Shown: one piece after another, positions 33,161-44,348 of the stretch | Numbering within the stretch: position 1 is the first letter of the stretch | How the letters are laid out: every line of letters starts with the position of its first letter | NCBI GenBank assembly: GCA_022592445.1 | Contig: JABYQR010000127.1 | Coordinates: 48,167-112,166 of the forward strand | Length of the DNA stretch: 64,000 nucleotides | DNA from: Cytidiella melzeri | Lineage: Eukaryota > Basidiomycota > Agaricomycetes > Polyporales > Irpicaceae | Direction: 5' to 3' | Program-made: the position numbers and the translations under genes | Notes under the pieces: model-generated | What the model was told of the DNA's origin: nothing | Database searches by the model: none | The model's input: only the letters and a program-made list of their open reading frames with translations

Positions 33161-34069
33161 TTATCCTTGATGCATTGAGCTCGTGGGCTCAGGCGTGCGT
33201 CCTGGTGAGTCATCATCACCATTTCCAAGAACCTCTTCCAGCTCTTCCTCCTCCTCACTGTCATTGCTCTCCTCATCAATGTTTATCTGGCTCCCTTGGC
33301 CTTGTGTTTCGTTCTCCCGCACGCCACCGTTTGCTAGCTGGTCCCCAAGCCTAGGATCCCACTCCAGCTCTTCTGGCTCCTCCTGTTCAACCTCGACCCG
33401 CACTTTCCATTCGTACTTCTCGTTCCTTAACCTCACGACCGCGTTGATAGCCCTCTCGATACGCTCATCATGCTCCATCCTAATCTGTTCGCACTCTGCC
33501 AAGACGTCCGTATACTCAATTTTCTTGTCTGTGCCCATGTCAGAAGGTCGAAGGGCTGCAGGTGTTACCGAGCTCTGAGGTGGTACTGCGAGAACGCCAA
33601 GCGATCCTCGAGTGGCCATATGTTCTGCGAGATGCCTGACGGTCTCGTTCTCCAACTTCAGCACGTCTGTTGTCTGTTGGTTCCGTAGCAGTGGGATCAA
33701 CTCATTGTCGAGCTGCGCGTCCGTCATAACCACACTTGGGTGCAAGGCGAGTCGTTCATATGGATTGGTGGGAGGATGAGAGGGGCCGACGCCGTTCGCC
33801 TTGCTCGTGGCCACGGCCGCATAAGTCCCCACCAAGGACATTGAAAGGTTGTGCGACTGTGATAGCAGCATCGTGTATTTTGAAAGTATGTCTGGCCAGG
33901 CTGGCATCGCGTTGTAGCCACCTGCTTCGACCGTCCGTTGCAGAGTCTGTATCGAGTCTATCATTTGGTTGATCTTGGACCTTAGAGACTCCAGTTGACC
34001 GACGGGAAGAGAAGGCGAAGTCGAGAATGTGCCCGCATTGATATTGGGTAGCGACGCGTTTGTCTGCAT
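33161..34069 (-). CDS. MED8: Mediator complex subunit 8
   Basis: 302 residues in one exon. It is a head-module subunit of Mediator, which links activators to RNA polymerase II in the nucleus. The N-terminal part has the helical Med8 core: QLESLRSKINQMIDSIQTL, MPAWPDILSKYTMLLSQ, then LDNELIPLLRNQQTTDVLKL, the most conserved block in basidiomycete homologues. The C-terminal quarter is very acidic (EESNDSEEEEELEE), a common low-complexity tail. It is convergent with TFB5, and its start lies 182 bases from the start of the divergent HMG-box gene, so they share a short promoter. Identification rests on remembered family pattern. Confidence 0.8.
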   Translation of the reverse strand: MQTNASLPNINAGTFSTSPSLPVGQLESLRSKINQMIDSIQTLQRTVEAGGYNAMPAWPDILSKYTMLLSQSHNLSMSLVGTYAAVATSKANGVGPSHPPTNPYERLALHPSVVMTDAQLDNELIPLLRNQQTTDVLKLENETVRHLAEHMATRGSLGVLAVPPQSSVTPAALRPSDMGTDKKIEYTDVLAECEQIRMEHDERIERAINAVVRLRNEKYEWKVRVEVEQEEPEELEWDPRLGDQLANGGVRENETQGQGSQINIDEESNDSEEEEELEEVLGNGDDDSPGRTPEPTSSMHQG

Positions 34070-34251
34070 CGTAGAGCTCGTCGAGGTTGTGGTCGAGGTC
34101 GGTATTCCTGAGGAATTAGCTATCCATTTATTTATTCTGACGCCGGATAATGTTATTTAATAAGTGGTTTCTACGTGACGTTAAGCCCGGCTTAATACCA
34201 ACCTCGAACTCGACCTCCGTCTACCCGTCGTGTGCATCGTTGCGCGTCGCT

Positions 34252-35404
34252 ATGCTTGGTGTCCTACTTCAGCGAACCGTCTTGAGGGCGCCGACGACGC
34301 TTGGTCGCGTCGGTGTGTCAATGTTGGCGCGTCCAACCAGGCTGACAGCGCCATGGGCATCGCGCACATTCTTGACCTCTCCTACGACTGCAGAACCTGC
34401 ATCCACGGCTACGGAACCGGCTGGGAAGACTGCTTCAACAAAGGCTGCTTCAACCAAGACCAAGGCGGGCTCTGCTGGGAAGAAGACTGCCTCTGCTAAG
34501 ACTAAGGCTGCGTCTCCTAAGAAAACCGGCAAGACTAAGAAACCTGCGAAGAAGGCAGCAAAAAAGCCAGCGGCGAAGGGTGCAGCACCAAAGAAGGCTG
34601 CTAAACGGAGTACGCCATTTGTGAAGCTCTAATGTATAGCCGAGCTAATAGGCTCTCCTCGTTGTGCTTGCTTGTCTACCCAGAGATCGTCGATATTAGC
34701 GGACATACCCCGCCCAAGCGTGCCCTTACTAGTTTCTTGTACTTCCTGGAGGAGAAGAGGGAGGCTCTGGGTAACAAGATTGCGTCAGTCACTGAAGCCC
34801 GGCTCTTTATGACTGAAAATTCTGCCGCCTGGAAAGCACTGAGTGATGCAGAGAAGCAGGCGAGTCCGGTTCCAGTCCTGAGATAGCTACCGCTCACAGC
34901 AGTTGTTGTCATGCCACAGCCGTACGTCGATCGGGCCAAAGCTGGGCAGGTGGAATACAAAATCCGCCGGGACGAATACCTCAAGACCGTACCGCGTAAA
35001 GTGCTGACAGAGATCAACAGGCAACGTCGTAAGAGGGGTCATCAAAAAATCAGGGGTATCGGTCCTACAAGGCCTTTGCAGCCATTCATGAGGCACGTAA
35101 TCACTCTCCATTCGAGTGAATTAGGTGTTAATCCGTTTCTTCTTCCACAACAGGTTCTCACAGGACATTAGAGATGAATTCTTAGCAGCGTATACTGGAC
35201 CACCCAGGAACGCCGTGCCTGCATCAGCAGCAGCTGCTGGAATACGTTGGCGTAATATGTCCGACGCTGATAAAGCGGTACGTGGCTAGCTTTCGCGACG
35301 CAGTGGCATAGGCTCACGACCATGTTCAGCCGTATGTAGAGGCATTCAACCGCGAGAAGGAAGCTATCGAAGCACAGAAAGAGGCTGCAGTCGACGCGTC
35401 ATAA
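34252..35404 (+). CDS. Mitochondrial two-HMG-box DNA-binding protein (Abf2/TFAM-like)
   Basis: Exons 34252-34609, 34684-34859, 34920-35092, 35154-35277 and 35330-35404 give 301 residues. The N-terminus (MLGVLLQRTVLRAPTT...) is Arg/Ser/Thr-rich without acids, a mitochondrial presequence. A Lys/Ala-rich linker like histone H1 tails follows. HMG box A begins PPKRALTSFLYFLEEKR and box B begins GPTRPLQPFMRFSQDIRDEF, ending with PYVEAFNREKEA. The presequence plus two boxes is the layout of mitochondrial nucleoid packaging proteins. Introns 2 and 3 use GC donors (AG/GCGAGT and AG/GCACGT) to keep both boxes intact. Which paralogue of the yeast family this corresponds to is not certain. Confidence 0.85.
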
Positions 35405-36203
35405 ACTGCAGCTTGAAACCATGCGCTTGCTGTGCGCACATCACCAAGACTTGTGGGCTTTCTCATGCGCTTTCAGCCGGCGTCGTCGTGGACGCCTGGC
35501 CGACATCGATGATGTAGTAATTCGATAATTCGCTTCACTCTTTTTGCCCTATTGGAAGGATACCGCACGTTTCGTAATTCAAATCATCTGCAATCTTTCT
35601 CTCCTGAACCCTGTGAGGCTTTAACCCTGTACCAAACGCATACGCTATCACGCGGATTGAGTAGACAAGAAGAGTGGGAAAAATGAGATACATAGGTTTT
35701 ACATATGATTCTAACATCCAAATTCCTCGAATGCACAGCGGGTCTACATATTACTGTCTGGTCGGCCAAGGCACTCGGTTTCTAGACATTCTGACAATTA
35801 CCGCCCTCGTGCTCTGTCGTATACAACCCAAACAAGCCTAGAGGGAGATACGTACGACCGAGGGAAATTTCTAGCCATTACATCAAGTTATTAGCCGAGG
35901 GATAGACGATAGGAAAGCGGATGAAAGTGAAGGAGTGACGCGGGAGTGACTAATGATCCAAGGGTATACTAAGTGGGATAATAGCGGTGCACGCAGGCAG
36001 TTGAAGAGCAGAAGAAAGGCGACGGATTTGAAGGGGGCAATAGAACATGGATAGTAGGGAGATAGGACGCATACGTAGCAAGAGAGATAGAAGTGAAAGC
36101 GATAAACGCAAGAAGGGATCCCGTGAACAAACTCCTGCGACCATTCTACCGCTCATTCTGGTGCTGACTAGCTTCCATCATATCGTGGAGGATGCTCTGT
36201 TCT
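35405..36203. other. Intergenic, two convergent 3' ends
   Basis: About 800 bases without a recognised gene or repeat. Confidence 0.5.
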
Positions 36204-37530
36204 TTACAGCCTGTGGCCGGGCACCGCCCAGAACAGCATGGTGAGTCCGACGACGCAGGCGGTGACAAGGACGGAGACCCAGATGGCACGGCCAATCAGC
36301 AGCTTCTTGACGTATGGCTCTCGAATCCTGAGTGTCCGGAAGGGCGTTGATTCGGATTGGCCAAAGAAGACCAAAATGGGGTCGAGCTCGTACTGGTGGG
36401 AGATCAAGAACAGAATGGCGATAGTGAAGGGAATGAAGAGCTAGAGGGTGCCAGATCAGTACGAGGTTTGCACTTGGTAGAATCACCATGACTCACGAAG
36501 AAGCGAACTGATTTCGGGTGCACGTCGAGGAAGATCAGCGAGAACCCCACAGCCAAACCTATCCAAAGGACTATCAATCCGACGATGAGTCGGACTAGGG
36601 CTGAGACTGGAGTGAGGTTGCCAAATGCTTTTGCTCGCAAGAATCGGGGGTAAGCGTCTTGCTCCATGGCCCTGAAGCAGTACTCTTTCTGAGAATGGAA
36701 CATATCTGGAATTTGAGCCATGAGGTTCATCTCCGAATGTGATTTCGGTTCGTGCCCTCCACTGAGCGGGAAGGAGTGTACGCGCAGGGAAGGGGGAAGG
36801 TAAATCTCGTGATTCTCGTCAGAGCCCACAGTGTTGCCAGCAGGAGAAAGATAACGCAAGTAAATACGTTCTGCGGACGCAATGAGGTTCTGGCGGGAGA
36901 TGGCAGAGGATCTAGGAATGATCGTCGGAGCACGGGAAGCGCGCCTAGCCCCGAACAGCGTTGGCGTACGACCGGAAAGCGAGAAGGGAGTTGCAGAGCG
37001 GGGAGGTTCCGAGTCAACCGCTGTCGTTGGTGAGGTTGGGTTGTGTGGACTTGGGCTGCGCGCTGCCTTCTCATCCATAGACGAGAGGTTGCGCCTGTCA
37101 TGCTCCGACATCATCTCTCCCGTGCTCGCCGTGCTCCTCTTCGTACCAGTATGTGGATTCAATCCGACCACAGTCCCGTAAATTGACCCTCGCCTTCGTG
37201 CATAGTCCCAATACTCTGGCCAGTCCTCGCGGATGGTCCTGCCTGACTTGCGGACGTCTTTGAAATAGGCACGACAGAGGTTCTCGTGTTGTTGTACATC
37301 TAGCCAGAAGTCAAGAATATCTTCTGCGCCCTCTCGCTGAAGGAATAGGCTGGATATGGAGGATACATCTAGTGAGGATTTGCACTGAGCAAAGAGACTG
37401 TTCAAACGCACTAAAACATGAACAAGTCGACTGGGGGTCGTGTACGACGGGAAAGGACCTCAGTGAAAGAGGGCAGCCTATTCTGACGATTGTCTGCCCA
37501 CTCATCTTGCCGTTGTTGGTCCGCATCCAT
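36204..37530 (-). CDS. RAX1: RGS-domain membrane protein, Rax1-like
   Basis: Exons 37530-37412, 37349-36497 and 36440-36204 give 402 residues. An N-terminal RGS-type helical domain (LPSFTEVLSRRTRPPVDLF, then AEDILDFWLDVQQHENLC) is interrupted by a long Ser/Pro-rich insert and resumes at FHSQKEYCFRAMEQDAYPRFL. Three membrane segments follow: LVRLIVGLIVLWIGLAVGF, LFIPFTIAILFLI and WVSVLVTACVVGLTMLFW. This layout matches fungal Rax1, which with Rax2 marks growth sites at the plasma membrane in yeasts. The first intron donor at TTTTA/GTGCGT restores the conserved FY. The gene is head-to-head with NDUFA2, 178 bases between start codons. Confidence 0.82.
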
Positions 37531-37708
37531 CGCCGTTGCCGAGGGCGTGGTCGTCGTGGTGAGCAGCGAGCAACCACGTTTGGTCGTGTTTGATCCCTGC
37601 CAAGGTTAGTGCACGTGATCCTGCCCGATTCAGCGAGTATTCAGCGACGTCCGCCGCCTGAGGCTTTCATCACCGTGTCGCTGCATACGTACCCTCATCT
37701 GGTCAAAA

Positions 37709-38117
37709 ATGTCGTCGTTCTCAAAGGCTCTGTCGCCAGCAATTCGCGAAATTCGCATTCTATGCTGTCAAACGGGAACGGCGTCGGCAGGGACACGGTC
37801 AGTCGGAAACTCCCGCTCATCTGTCTGCTCGTAGCTCACGTCTTTTATGGCTATAATTGCAGGCAATTCATCTCTTCAACGTATCCCATAATTAAGCAAC
37901 ACAATCCTGACCTCCCAATCCTCATCCGGGAAGCAAAGGGTACACCAGCGCGGGTGTTTGCTCGGTTTGGTACGCAACGGACTTTTGTGGTATACCCCTG
38001 TTACTCATACAGCGTGTTCCCCACATAGAGCGAGGGGTTGAGAAGCACATTGATGTAGAGAATCTTCCACAGGGCGAGGTGTCGTCCAAGGTGTCTCAGC
38101 TGCTCGGTCTTTCATAA
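37709..38117 (+). CDS. NDUFA2: NADH:ubiquinone oxidoreductase (complex I) subunit B8
   Basis: Exons 37709-37797, 37863-37969 and 38029-38117 give 94 residues, the usual size. The accessory subunit sits on the matrix arm of mitochondrial complex I and has a thioredoxin-like fold. The protein starts MSSFSKALSPAIREIRILCC, has the conserved RQFISSTYPIIKQHNPDLPI and ILIREAKGTPARVFARF segments, and ends GEVSSKVSQLL. The Cys pair at positions 19-20 lies near the family's thioredoxin-like Cys. It shares a short divergent promoter with the Rax1-like gene. Confidence 0.92.
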
Positions 38118-38889
38118 CGGACGCGCAAATACGATTCCCGTACATGGCACGCACTGTAATCCCGAACACAGTCAGCATAACATCGTTTTCTGAATCACTG
38201 CCCGTCTGGTGGAGATATCTACGTGGCGAGGTCATCACGTCTGCTGTGAATGACCTGTTTGTATTTAAATCTGGTCTGTCCTACAACAAGGTTAAAAAGG
38301 AGACTTTGGTGTGCTTTATCCAGTGGCCAGGTATTGTTGTTGACCGTTAGCAATATTCACTTTATAACCATTACCTCAAGTTCAATAGGCATTCAACCTC
38401 AAGGTAAGTGGTTTTCTTTTTCGTGACGCCAGCCGATTGAGGGATCTTACAGCGTGCCACAGATGTCCGAGTCGACCTGCGTCAGTGTGCGACAACGACA
38501 TGCAGTAAACATTGACAAGACATTGAACCACCTTCTCATCATTGACGGCGCATGCGCAGCTAGGTGATTGAGTGCCCGTGTTCTGCCAACAACGCGCGGA
38601 ATCACGTTGCGTGTAGTTGAAACGTCCTGAAAAGCGCGATTATGTGGCTCACCCAGTACCTACTAGATCTTCGTGGCTACGACTCCCTCGACCAAGTAAA
38701 ACGAGACCCACTTGTCGCGTAGAAAACTTAACGCAACCTTTGGGATACTGGTAACTTGGCTTTAGTGCCCGTCGATATTTTGTAAAGAATACGTCTTTCT
38801 CGATAATTAAAAAGGGATACAACCCAGCGAGGAAATCCTGAATATGCTGTCCAGTGTCAGTATTGAGGTATGGGTGACACATTGACAGC
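38118..38889. other. Intergenic, no gene seen
   Basis: Spacer between NDUFA2 and the convergent DUF6535 copy E. No match to the 3' flank shared by copies A and D was noticed. Confidence 0.45.
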
Positions 38890-41607
38890 CTAAGGGAGTC
38901 CGGGCGGAAGAGCCTCACTTTCCTTGACTATCTCTACTTGAAGTCGGCGAACACGATTCCTCAAAAGCGTTATCCTGTCCTCCAGAGGGTCCCCAGAAAG
39001 TCCCGAGCTCTCGAGGAGGGCCTGCGCCCGAGAGAGTTGTGCCAGCATGTCCTGTGGGTTCAAAGGCCGCGAGATGTTTCTCCGAATAGCTGAGAGGGAC
39101 GACTGAGAGTCGTACTCAATTATCGCAAGCCGCCGTACGCGATGACTGAACGTCGTCGCGTCCTCGTCAGACGCCAAAAACAGCATCAACCTTTCGATCA
39201 GAGTGTCTGGGAAGAGACTCGTTCTCTCCGCGAAATTCTGCGCCCAAGAGGTGTAAGCAGGCGTATCGTGGTCGTCTGGAGGTTGCGAGATGTCGAGAGA
39301 GTCAACGAGCTTCAGACAGTCCTTCGCTATCTCTGCATGGCCTTGGATATGCCTACCCGAGACGAGTGGAAGCGCTTTGTCGACAGCACTCCATATGCGA
39401 TGTATAAGGTCCGCGTGGTCGTCAATCTGTAGTCCCTGCGCTCGCATTGCGCTCAGTGAGCGGAGGAGCATATGGCATGACTTGAGAGGGTCTAGCCGTA
39501 TTGACTTACTTCTGGAGTCGTCGCTCGCCTCCAGATGCCATTTCCATTGATATTCAAGCGCCCAAATAAAGCTCTCCAAAATCTTGCGGAGCTCTACAAC
39601 TCGAATTGTCTCAACCAATGGCTGACAACGTTCAATAACAGTAGGGCTCACCAGAGCCACGAGACGCAGCTAGTATCACATTGATGAAAACCTTTTGCGC
39701 TCCTTCCTTCAGACTACTCGAGTCAACGCCTCTGTTGAGTCCCATGGCGAACATGCTGAGGGCCGTGAATAGCCTTTTGCTGCTCAGCATGCTCTGAAAA
39801 ACGCCAGGGACTCTGTCGAGGCGGTTGGTCTGTGACCAAAGCTCGATGATGAGGATTATCTTGTCACCTGTGAACAAGCTCCAAACCGGGTCCGGAAGTT
39901 CTTTTTCCACCAAGATGACAAGGGTATCGACGAAGAATTGCAGATATTCGGGGGGTACCTTTGCCGGATTCTTCAGTGTTTCGAGAAATGCTTGAAAGTT
40001 GAGACTGCTCTCCGGGGAGAAGTACTGCTGCACGAGGTGATACAAGACGAGTAACGAAGCTTCGCTGTCCATCAGCACGAGCGTTCCCTGTAGTCTCTCG
40101 AGGATGTGAGGAACAGCGTCCATGTCTCCAGCACGAAGCTTGAGCACGTCGAAGAAGGTCTTGCGACGAGACTCGTCGGTGAGGAGGGACGAAAAGAGCA
40201 CGTGAGCTTGTGTAGGAATGGACGTGTTCGTCCTGGCAAAAAGAAGAGACAGACAATCCTTCATCCAATCATGCCATTCGATGGGTCTGAGGTCGCCCGC
40301 GAGGAGTTGTGGCTTGATCTCATCACGAAGGATCTCAGCAATCGGAACCATGATAGTCAAGGCCGCTTGCTTAGGTAGACGCAGCAAGTCCAAGAATCCG
40401 GATGAAGGAATAGTGATGTTGTCGTCTTGCATTCGATGTCCGATGATCGCCAGAGCGAACTTGACGTACTCGGTGCGGGCAACTTGAGATTGCTGCAGAG
40501 TCGCCATCATCGTACGCAGGAGATCATCGTCTGACTGGATGGAGTCCACTGTGATGAGGATATCGAGGTCGTTATTGTCGGTCTTGGCGGCTACTTCCTC
40601 GTCGTAGGCTGGGTCTTCGTACGGCCACTTGCCGGGTATCGGGAGTTCAGTCTGCGATCCACGACTGTGACAAGCTCCCGTAGCGTGCGGCGCTCGCAGA
40701 CCTCGATTCAAGCGACCGAACGCTGTCCTAAGCCACCGCACGAGTGACAGATGTTGCTTCCGCACCGCCTTCATAACATATTTGAGCAGTGTGGTCTTGT
40801 ATGGACAGCGGGGCGAAAAGGCAGGGGCGAAAGCGGCAGAAATGAATAGAAATCCCCATCCAGCTACGAGCGGTAAGGTTGTATGGCCTACGGTGGTGTG
40901 TACGCCGGCTGTGAAGAAGCATAGCCCGATGAAGAACAGTGCAAGAGCTAGCTGCAGTAGCAAGGGTAACATAGCTGCTATCTCAAACACCTTCCAGTTG
41001 TCGAGGCCTGGATTACGGTAATGGCGCACACGGAGTCGTGCCTGGGGCGAAGTGTAGTCTCCAGCAAGGTACTCACGAAGCCACTGCTTGACTAAAATGC
41101 CGAACGATGCGCTGATTAAGGTGAGTGTCAAGCTCGCGAACCAGAGTATGTTCACTCGGACGGCGTACAAGGACGGCTGGAATGCAAGGAGAGGTTGGGA
41201 GAGGGGGGGCGCGGTGGAATTCAAGAGCCCGGCGTTCAGAGAGTAGGAGTAGGTTTGTATAACGACCTGTTGCATAAGAGCAATCATGACCTGCGAGGGG
41301 TCTTGCTGAAGACCCTGATATGACTCGACGAGGAACGCGGTCAAGACCGCGGAGAATAGACCTGCCTGCACAGACTAGTTAGGCCTTGTTGAATGTATGC
41401 GTGAGAGGGGGAGCGTACAAAGACCAGGAACGTATCGATATCCTCCTTGTAGCCCTTGATTTTCCGTTCGTCCACCTCGTGTATGATGCCGGACATCGTT
41501 GACCAAGCATTGGTGGCAAAGTTGTCTGAGATAACACCATCTTGTTTCTCGTTGGGAGCTGAAAGATCGTCTGGCCTCGTCTGGCTTGTATCTTTGGTAG
41601 GAAGCAT
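38890..41607 (-). CDS. DUF6535 domain membrane protein, copy E
   Basis: Exons 41607-41419, 41365-39652 and 39593-38890 give 868 residues, intact, on the opposite strand and 15 kb from the other copies. It shares intron phases, the YKEDIDTFLVF/AGLFSAVLTAF junction, four membrane segments, the SFGILVKQWLREYLAGDYTSPQ core (two adjoining motifs) and the tail ending LPPGLP. The C-terminal 100 residues contain a Leu/Arg-rich helix (LLRNRVRRLQVEIV). The upstream conserved block of the other copies is not seen in the 200 bases before the start. Function unknown. Confidence 0.85.
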
Positions 41608-41792
41608 GTGGGGGCGGGTTGTGCGTAGGTTCGCGGGGCGGAAGATGTACGCAGCGGCAAGATCAGCTTGTAATCAACAATTCTCAAGGCACGAAAGGCT
41701 TGAGCGCCCGTCTGCTGTGCCTCGACGAGACTATGTACATCGCTTCCAGCGCTAGCAGTGCCTGTGCGCACCGAAGGCAGTGTTATATAGAA

Positions 41793-42931
41793 TCAATAAC
41801 AAGGCGCGTCTTTCAGTTTCGCTATGCATGTCACAATAGCATCTCTTGCCCAAATCACTTTATCCTTGCCTTCCCCCGTCCTCGATGGTGTCTCACTCTG
41901 CCTGTGAGCTTCATTGGTGACCATCAACGCCAAGAACAACGTGTACCACATCCTCTTCGTCCGCTGCCTGGCAAAAACAACTGGATTTCCTCCGTAACTC
42001 TCTAAAAATGCCGGACTTGGATCTTCCATGAAGACAAACTCGAGCAGCGGATCTCCCCAAATCGCGTGCGAGACCGGGATGAGCGAGGTCATCTTCACGT
42101 CTTCTTCGCTCTCGCCGACGTGTATGAAGATGCTGTCGTCGTCTCCCGTGAACGACACCAGGCTTGGTATTTCGCAGTCGTCGAATAGGAAGGAGCCAAT
42201 CGCGCGGGACAAGTACCTCCGCACCTCTTCGAACGGTATGTCCAAACCCAGCTCCAGCTCTTGTGCTTCATGTAAAAGGCTTTCGAGGAGGTATGTAAAG
42301 GCTTCCTGCCAGCTGTACAGCTTGTCCTTCTCTTGGGAGGGAAGACCGAACCAATCGTTCTGAACTGCGAAATGGAGTTGTTGGTAGTATATCCCAAGAT
42401 GAAGGTCGACGACCATGTTTTGACGGTCTGTCAGTGTCGATCTTGTATGGGAAAGAGGAACGCCTCCTGGATGGGACAGCAATAGATATTGGTATGGCAC
42501 AAGAAGAAGAGATTGATCCAGCTTATGTAAGGTTGGATGTGGGATGATTGTCTGTTTCGCGAGCAACGACATCAAGTGGGCCTCCGTTGCAAGAGTATTG
42601 GGGGTATAGGCTGAAGTCCGAGTCGACGACGATGAGGGTTGGACTCGCAGCACGTAGCGCTCCCCGTCAGCAAGACGTATCGCATAGTTTCTGCAAGGTG
42701 TAAATGCACTGACGATATCCCGGTCAGAATTGCGTGTGTGCAACAAGTCGTTCAGCGAAATTGTAAACACCTGAATCCCTCCGTTGGAAGTGCTTCAAAC
42801 GACGAGATCTTCGTGTCATGGCCAAGATATGCCTCCATGATACTCTGAGCCTGCTCAGACGTGACTTCAGCATTCTCTTGCCGTGACCCTTCCGTCAACG
42901 CAAGCAAATCGTCAACCGCAGAGGTGGACAT
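41793..42931 (-). CDS. Aminoglycoside phosphotransferase (APH)-like protein
   Basis: Exons 42931-42771 and 42690-41793 give 352 residues. After a helical N-terminus, the kinase N-lobe reads NYAIRLADGERYVLRV, with the lysine-equivalent strand followed by a helix with TEAHLMSLL. The hinge reads YLLLSHPGGVPLS. The C-lobe ends with WGDPLLEFVF, as in APH-fold kinases. The usual catalytic HGDxxxxN loop is not recognisable: the equivalent place reads SFTGDDDSIFI, and the usual IDW metal motif reads PVSHAIWGDP. It may be a pseudokinase or a strongly diverged enzyme. Fungal genomes hold many APH-like genes of unknown substrate. Confidence 0.75.
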
Positions 42932-43361
42932 GATGATCGAGGTCAAAGCTTCTTGTGCACTGGTACTAGCGCCGAATCGATATGAGTATTCTTCAGACCG
43001 CAGTTGGTGATTATAATATTTCCTGTAGTTATCCTGGAATGCATAGCTACCAAGTCTCAGCAAAACGTGGACAGTTCCCACTAAGCTTAGCGGAGAAATG
43101 TTCAATAAGATCGCCGTTTATGTGGCTGGGGTGGTTTATTACATCGAAATCCAGGTGTATTATCATACCGAGGGAAGCCTGAGGCTATTACAACAGAATC
43201 TAGTAGCACAAACACAGATTAAGTATACTCTATTCGTGTGCAGAAACGATGATTAGGGTAACTAAAAAAACCGTCAAGTGCGTGACAGAAAAGGTGGTCA
43301 TCAAATATTAAATGATCATATAAGTTTCGTAAAGCGCATGAGATCACTGTGTCGGAGTGGC

Positions 43362-44348
43362 TCAAACGGCTCCTGCCTCCTGAGCTTTCGTAGGGCGACC
43401 AACCACGGCAGTATCAGTATATTTGCCGGAAGTGAAGCCAAAGGCAGAGTAGTCGACGGCGTTGAGTTGGAAGAGGAAGAAGAGCAGGAAGAAGGGACCA
43501 GTGATGACATCGAGGATGCCGTACCAGATCATCTCGGACGTAGCCGTGATGACATTCGAGCCTTCAGATAAAGCCCAGCAGATGGGATAGGTAAGCAGCA
43601 TGAAGGCCAAAACCGACGAGGAAATGCGGAAGCCGGTGCGGAAAGCGCCATCGGCAGCGAACGTCGTGCGAGGGGCGTGCCAGAGGAGCACGTACCTAGA
43701 AGGAAGAGTTGAGTACTGAAGGAAACCTCTCACGCGGCAAGACTTACCAGACGTAGAAGAGTGCGGCACAACCAAAGGTATAGAAACCCCATTTGTAGGT
43801 ACTCTGGACGAGTGCTCCGACGAGACCGCATACGACGATGAAGATGGCCATGAACAGCGTTGTGAAAATGTCGGAGAGGGACAAACCGGTAGTGAGGAGG
43901 ACGGACAGAAGCAGGAGAGGGAATGTGAGGAACCACTGGATGTACCTCACGTACTACAGAGGATAGCGGGATGAGTATAGGTCTATTGCTGCATGAGAAA
44001 GGCGCGTACCCAAATCTGACGAGTTTCCCCGTCGCCGCGGAACTCGGTGATGATCGGTGTAGCACCGAGATCAGATGCCATAGAGAAGTACGCAAGGCTT
44101 GAAGTAGCGAGAATAATTATAGCCAACTGGTGGAAGAGGCGGGTACCGCGGGGACGCTACATAATCCAAGTTTAGTAATTCATTTATGTGAAGAGAAAAG
44201 GTATCGGACTGACCAAGAAGTTCAAGCCGACAGCAACCAGCAAAGTGAACAGCATGATGGAGAAGGCTGCCCACAGCCAGTCTGAGCCGTGAGTGCTGAT
44301 GTGAAGGGTGGCATTAGGAGGGTTGAGGTTGAGTGCGTCGTTTGCCAT
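43362..44348 (-). CDS. Opsin-related protein (Hsp30/Yro2 type) without retinal lysine
   Basis: Exons 44348-44214, 44156-44010, 43953-43748 and 43695-43362 give 273 residues. Seven membrane helices in microbial-rhodopsin order are visible. Helix C reads YVRYIQWFLTFPLLLL, the family's signature, and helix F reads YPICWALSEGSNVIT. In helix G, where light-sensing rhodopsins carry the Schiff-base lysine, the sequence is GILDVITGPFFLL with no lysine. It therefore belongs to the fungal opsin-related (ORP) branch with yeast Hsp30, Mrh1 and Yro2, plasma-membrane proteins linked to stress, and should not bind retinal covalently. The C-terminus ends in a short polar tail. Confidence 0.88.

Noticed and set aside
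33183..33578. Plus-strand open frame opposite MED8 rich in Ser and Pro
   Set aside because: It mirrors the acidic Glu/Ser codons of MED8 and has no independent evidence.
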